NCBI GenBank assembly: GCA_003554375.1
Contig: PWGF01000401.1
Span: 1 to 15,577 of the forward strand
Reading direction: 5' to 3'
From: Spirochaetaceae bacterium
GTDB taxonomy: Bacteria > Spirochaetota > Spirochaetia > DSM-27196 > SKKC01
DNA length: 15,577 bases
Made by a program: the position numbers and the translations under genes. Position 1 is the first letter of the stretch. Each line of letters starts with the position of its first letter. The notes under the pieces are model-generated. The model was not told the DNA's origin and did no database searches. It was given only the letters and a program-made list of their open reading frames with translations. This document shows, one piece after another, positions 14,054 through 15,577 of the stretch.

Positions 14054-14610
14054 CTCCGAAGTCCTTTGCCCAGGGGCCCGCTCCGGGTCACGAAAAACGC
14101 GCGGGCGTAATACTTGGAACGGCGGCGGTTCATCTTGTGCTCTCCGGTCAGGTCCTCGATTATTAGAGTCGTTTCGCGGTCACCCGCGTATTTCACACGC
14201 GACCCTTCGACGCGATGTTCCATCGGCATGAAGGAAGTGTGCAACCATGCCTCACCCGGAAGCGTGAACCGGCCCAGCTGTTCGAACCCTGGCCCGACTT
14301 GCATCGCCGAGCTGTCTTCCGCGGTACTGGTCGAAGAGCGCTCGTGGTCGAAGCCCAATTTCACTTCCAGTAGCGGGTCGAACTCGTGCCGAACCGGATC
14401 GGTAAACGCCGGATATCCACCGGGGCCCAGAAGCCGGCAACAGACCTGCAGGGCGTTTTCGACGTTATCCGGCCCGTGGTAGGCAAGTTTCTTGAACAAC
14501 GGCCTTACACCGGCGATCTCGGGCTCGAGTCGGCCGAGTTCGTCTTCGATCCGCTCACGTATCTCAGGCGACGCGTTCAAGCTTCTCCGGCTCCCGAAGT
14601 CGTCCGGCAA
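14050..14610 (-). CDS. Hypothetical protein following the MNT-like gene
   Basis: About 186 residues if TTG 14610 is used (GAGG lies 8 bases before it); a TTG at 14580 after GGAGA gives 176. Either start overlaps the upstream MNT-like gene, which ends at 14564. The N-terminal PEIRERIEDELGRLEPEIAG and the helix that follows resemble the start of HEPN-type proteins that partner MNT antitoxins, but the rest (LGPGGYPAFTDPVRHEFDPL, FTLPGEAWLHTSFMPMEHRV, DRETTLIIEDLTGEHKMNRR) is not HEPN-like and I see no R-x4-6-H motif. It contains no membrane segment. It overlaps the antiporter start by 4 bases, so it belongs to this operon. Function unknown. Confidence 0.6.
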   Translation of the reverse strand: MPDDFGSRRSLNASPEIRERIEDELGRLEPEIAGVRPLFKKLAYHGPDNVENALQVCCRLLGPGGYPAFTDPVRHEFDPLLEVKLGFDHERSSTSTAEDSSAMQVGPGFEQLGRFTLPGEAWLHTSFMPMEHRVEGSRVKYAGDRETTLIIEDLTGEHKMNRRRSKYYARAFFVTRSGPLGKGLRR

Positions 14611-14875
14611 ACCGTGTGCCCTCGTCCAGATCTATCAGGCTAAATCGGTGCTCCGGTTTGCCGAGTAGAATCCCGTCTGCGTGCAGAAACGAGTCTGGCG
14701 GTAGTTCGGAAACAGCTATGTCGAGGCCACTCGGTTTTATTTGTTCAAGTGGCTCAACAATTGAGGCGAATACGTACACTTCTTTCGCGCGATGTTCACA
14801 CTGCTTCCGTGCTGCGTGTTCGAGGTCAGGCCGAAACCCTTCAAAAATAATTCCCGAACTCACGTCATTCCACAC
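14564..14875 (-). CDS. MNT-like nucleotidyltransferase-fold protein, catalytic residues altered
   Basis: A 103-residue protein. KEVYVFASIVEPLEQIKPSGLDIAVSELPPDSF aligns with the minimal nucleotidyltransferase pattern VYLFGS...SDIDLAV.GLPP..F, and RFSLIDLDEGTRFAGRLRE with the closing VDLVDLDE segment. The active-site pattern GS-x9-12-D-x-D reads AS...GLD here (A37, G50, D52), and the third acid position reads S79, so AMP transfer is unlikely. In intact systems MNT antitoxins adenylylate a HEPN toxin; here the partner is also atypical. GTG 14875 starts about 3 bases after a predicted transcription start. First gene of the unit leading to the antiporter and CorA. Confidence 0.6.
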   Translation of the reverse strand: MWNDVSSGIIFEGFRPDLEHAARKQCEHRAKEVYVFASIVEPLEQIKPSGLDIAVSELPPDSFLHADGILLGKPEHRFSLIDLDEGTRFAGRLREPEKLERVA

Positions 14876-14884
14876 TCCACCGCA

Positions 14885-14913
14885 AAGATACTCTAAGTAT
14901 CTGGGATGTACAA
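14885..14913 (-). promoter_or_regulatory. Possible promoter with inverted-repeat operator for the MNT-antiporter-corA operon
   Basis: Minus strand: TTGTAC (14908-14913), 17-bp spacer, TATCTT (14885-14890). A perfect inverted repeat AGATACT-CTA-AGTATCT (14886-14902) overlaps the -10 and spacer, as expected for an operator. The -35 is weak (3 of 6). Confidence 0.4.
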
Positions 14914-15450
14914 TGAAGCCCTAGTTTTAGCCGAATGCTGCCAGACACCCTTCATCCAGCGGTCCCGGCGAACGAGTGGGTAGCTCGCAGCCCTGTTTCG
15001 CTTCTCACAAGTAAGGTGCCGACGAAAAACGGCCTGCCTTACAGAGCTCTGCACGTGAGCGACATCCATAGAATGGGAACAGGGGTATTCGGCCAAAGAA
15101 CAGACACCCAAGATACCGTTGCAACGTCTTGCTTCCCGGTGGATTCTATGTTGCTGGAGATGCCTACGAGCTTCACCACCAGCCGAACGTAACAGAACGA
15201 TGCGGCATAACCTACGCCCTCGCAGGAGCAGAAGCTCCGAGAAGGCGTCTGGTGAATGCGCGGCGTTCAAGGAAGCCGCTCCGCGGTCACCGAAGACCTC
15301 AAGCCCCGGCGATACCTCGCGGTCTGTGACCGGAATGCGCGGGAAACTGCAGTCGATTACGTAAGGAAACGATAGCGCGGCAACGCCAACCGAAGGATGT
15401 CTCGCCCGGCTTAGAGCCTACGCCGCACCACGGACTCGCTATAACATTGA
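14914..15450. other. Gene-free region, possible 5' part of the retroelement
   Basis: Only short overlapping open frames on both strands with no recognisable domain, ribosome site or codon bias. Small hairpins are present, for example GTAAGG (15011-15016) with CCTTAC (15037-15042), and GGAGC-AGAA-GCTCC near 15227-15240. It may be structured intron RNA upstream of the element described next, but I cannot place a left boundary. Confidence 0.4.
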
Positions 15451-15577
15451 GTTCACCGAAAGCGCCGGTAAAACCGGCATGGAGGAGGCGGTGAGAGTCC
15501 GCTACGTAGAAGGCATAGCGAGCCACTACGGACCCGAGTCATGCGTCGGCTACCCGCGAGGGGGCGGCGAAGCGTTG
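15451..15577 (+). mobile_element. Leader of a group II intron-type reverse-transcriptase element (continues beyond window)
   Basis: The last 127 bases include a hairpin GCCGGT-AAA-ACCGGC (15464-15478), a GAGGAGGCGGTGAGAGT segment, and the pattern GCGAGCCAC...CCCGAGTCATGC...GCGAG...GAAGCGTTG. From memory this series precedes many bacterial group II intron or group II-like reverse transcriptase/maturase genes (often mis-annotated as a peptide reading HYGPESC...GEAL). The reverse transcriptase itself would lie to the right, outside the window. The left boundary is unknown, and no GTGYG intron 5' end was identified. Confidence 0.5.

Noticed and set aside
1..15577. CRISPR arrays, tRNA, rRNA, insertion-sequence transposases
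   Set aside because: Looked for spaced direct repeats, tRNA T-loop motifs and transposase frames; none seen.

Overview
A 15.6-kb, GC-rich bacterial chromosomal window, cut at both ends. It is compact, with several 1-4 base stop/start overlaps. Gene content (MetH, a LysA-type decarboxylase, an AlaA-like aminotransferase, PtsN-like EIIA, CorA, CaCA antiporter, TetR-controlled ABC-2 exporter) is that of a free-living bacterium. A spirochaete-like origin is my weak guess from the style of the decarboxylase and aminotransferase; nothing here proves it.

Layout. 1-2061 (+): the 3' end of metH, a 214-base gap with strong hairpins, then lysA. 2098-3012 (-): a small TerB-like helical protein and a PTS EIIA protein. 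3021-3097: a divergent promoter region. 3104-3281 (+): a short leader transcript with its own promoter and a clear intrinsic terminator, followed by an AlaA-like aminotransferase (3364-4728). 4829-5572 (-): an acidic protein ORF broken by frameshifts. 5519-7576 (-): an operon of a membrane protein, a winged-helix regulator and a SAM methyltransferase, with a sigma70-like promoter and a perfect operator-like palindrome. 7992-11503 (-): TetR regulator, ABC ATPase and a double-length ABC-2 permease. 11595-11981 (+): a decayed PAS-domain fragment. 12030-14875 (-): an MNT-like protein with lost catalytic residues, an unknown partner, a CaCA cation antiporter and a CorA-type channel, all overlapping as one operon. 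14914-15577: no gene; the right end looks like the leader of a group II intron-type reverse-transcriptase element.

The most interesting candidate is the leader at 3104-3281. It can encode a 37-residue peptide with seven consecutive alanine codons. Its RNA can form three mutually exclusive pairings (early hairpin, 9-bp antiterminator, intrinsic terminator), and the downstream gene resembles glutamate-pyruvate (alanine-forming) aminotransferase. This is the layout of an amino-acid attenuator, here for alanine. A riboswitch or separate small RNA remains an alternative, since the peptide has no Shine-Dalgarno site and would have to be translated leaderless.
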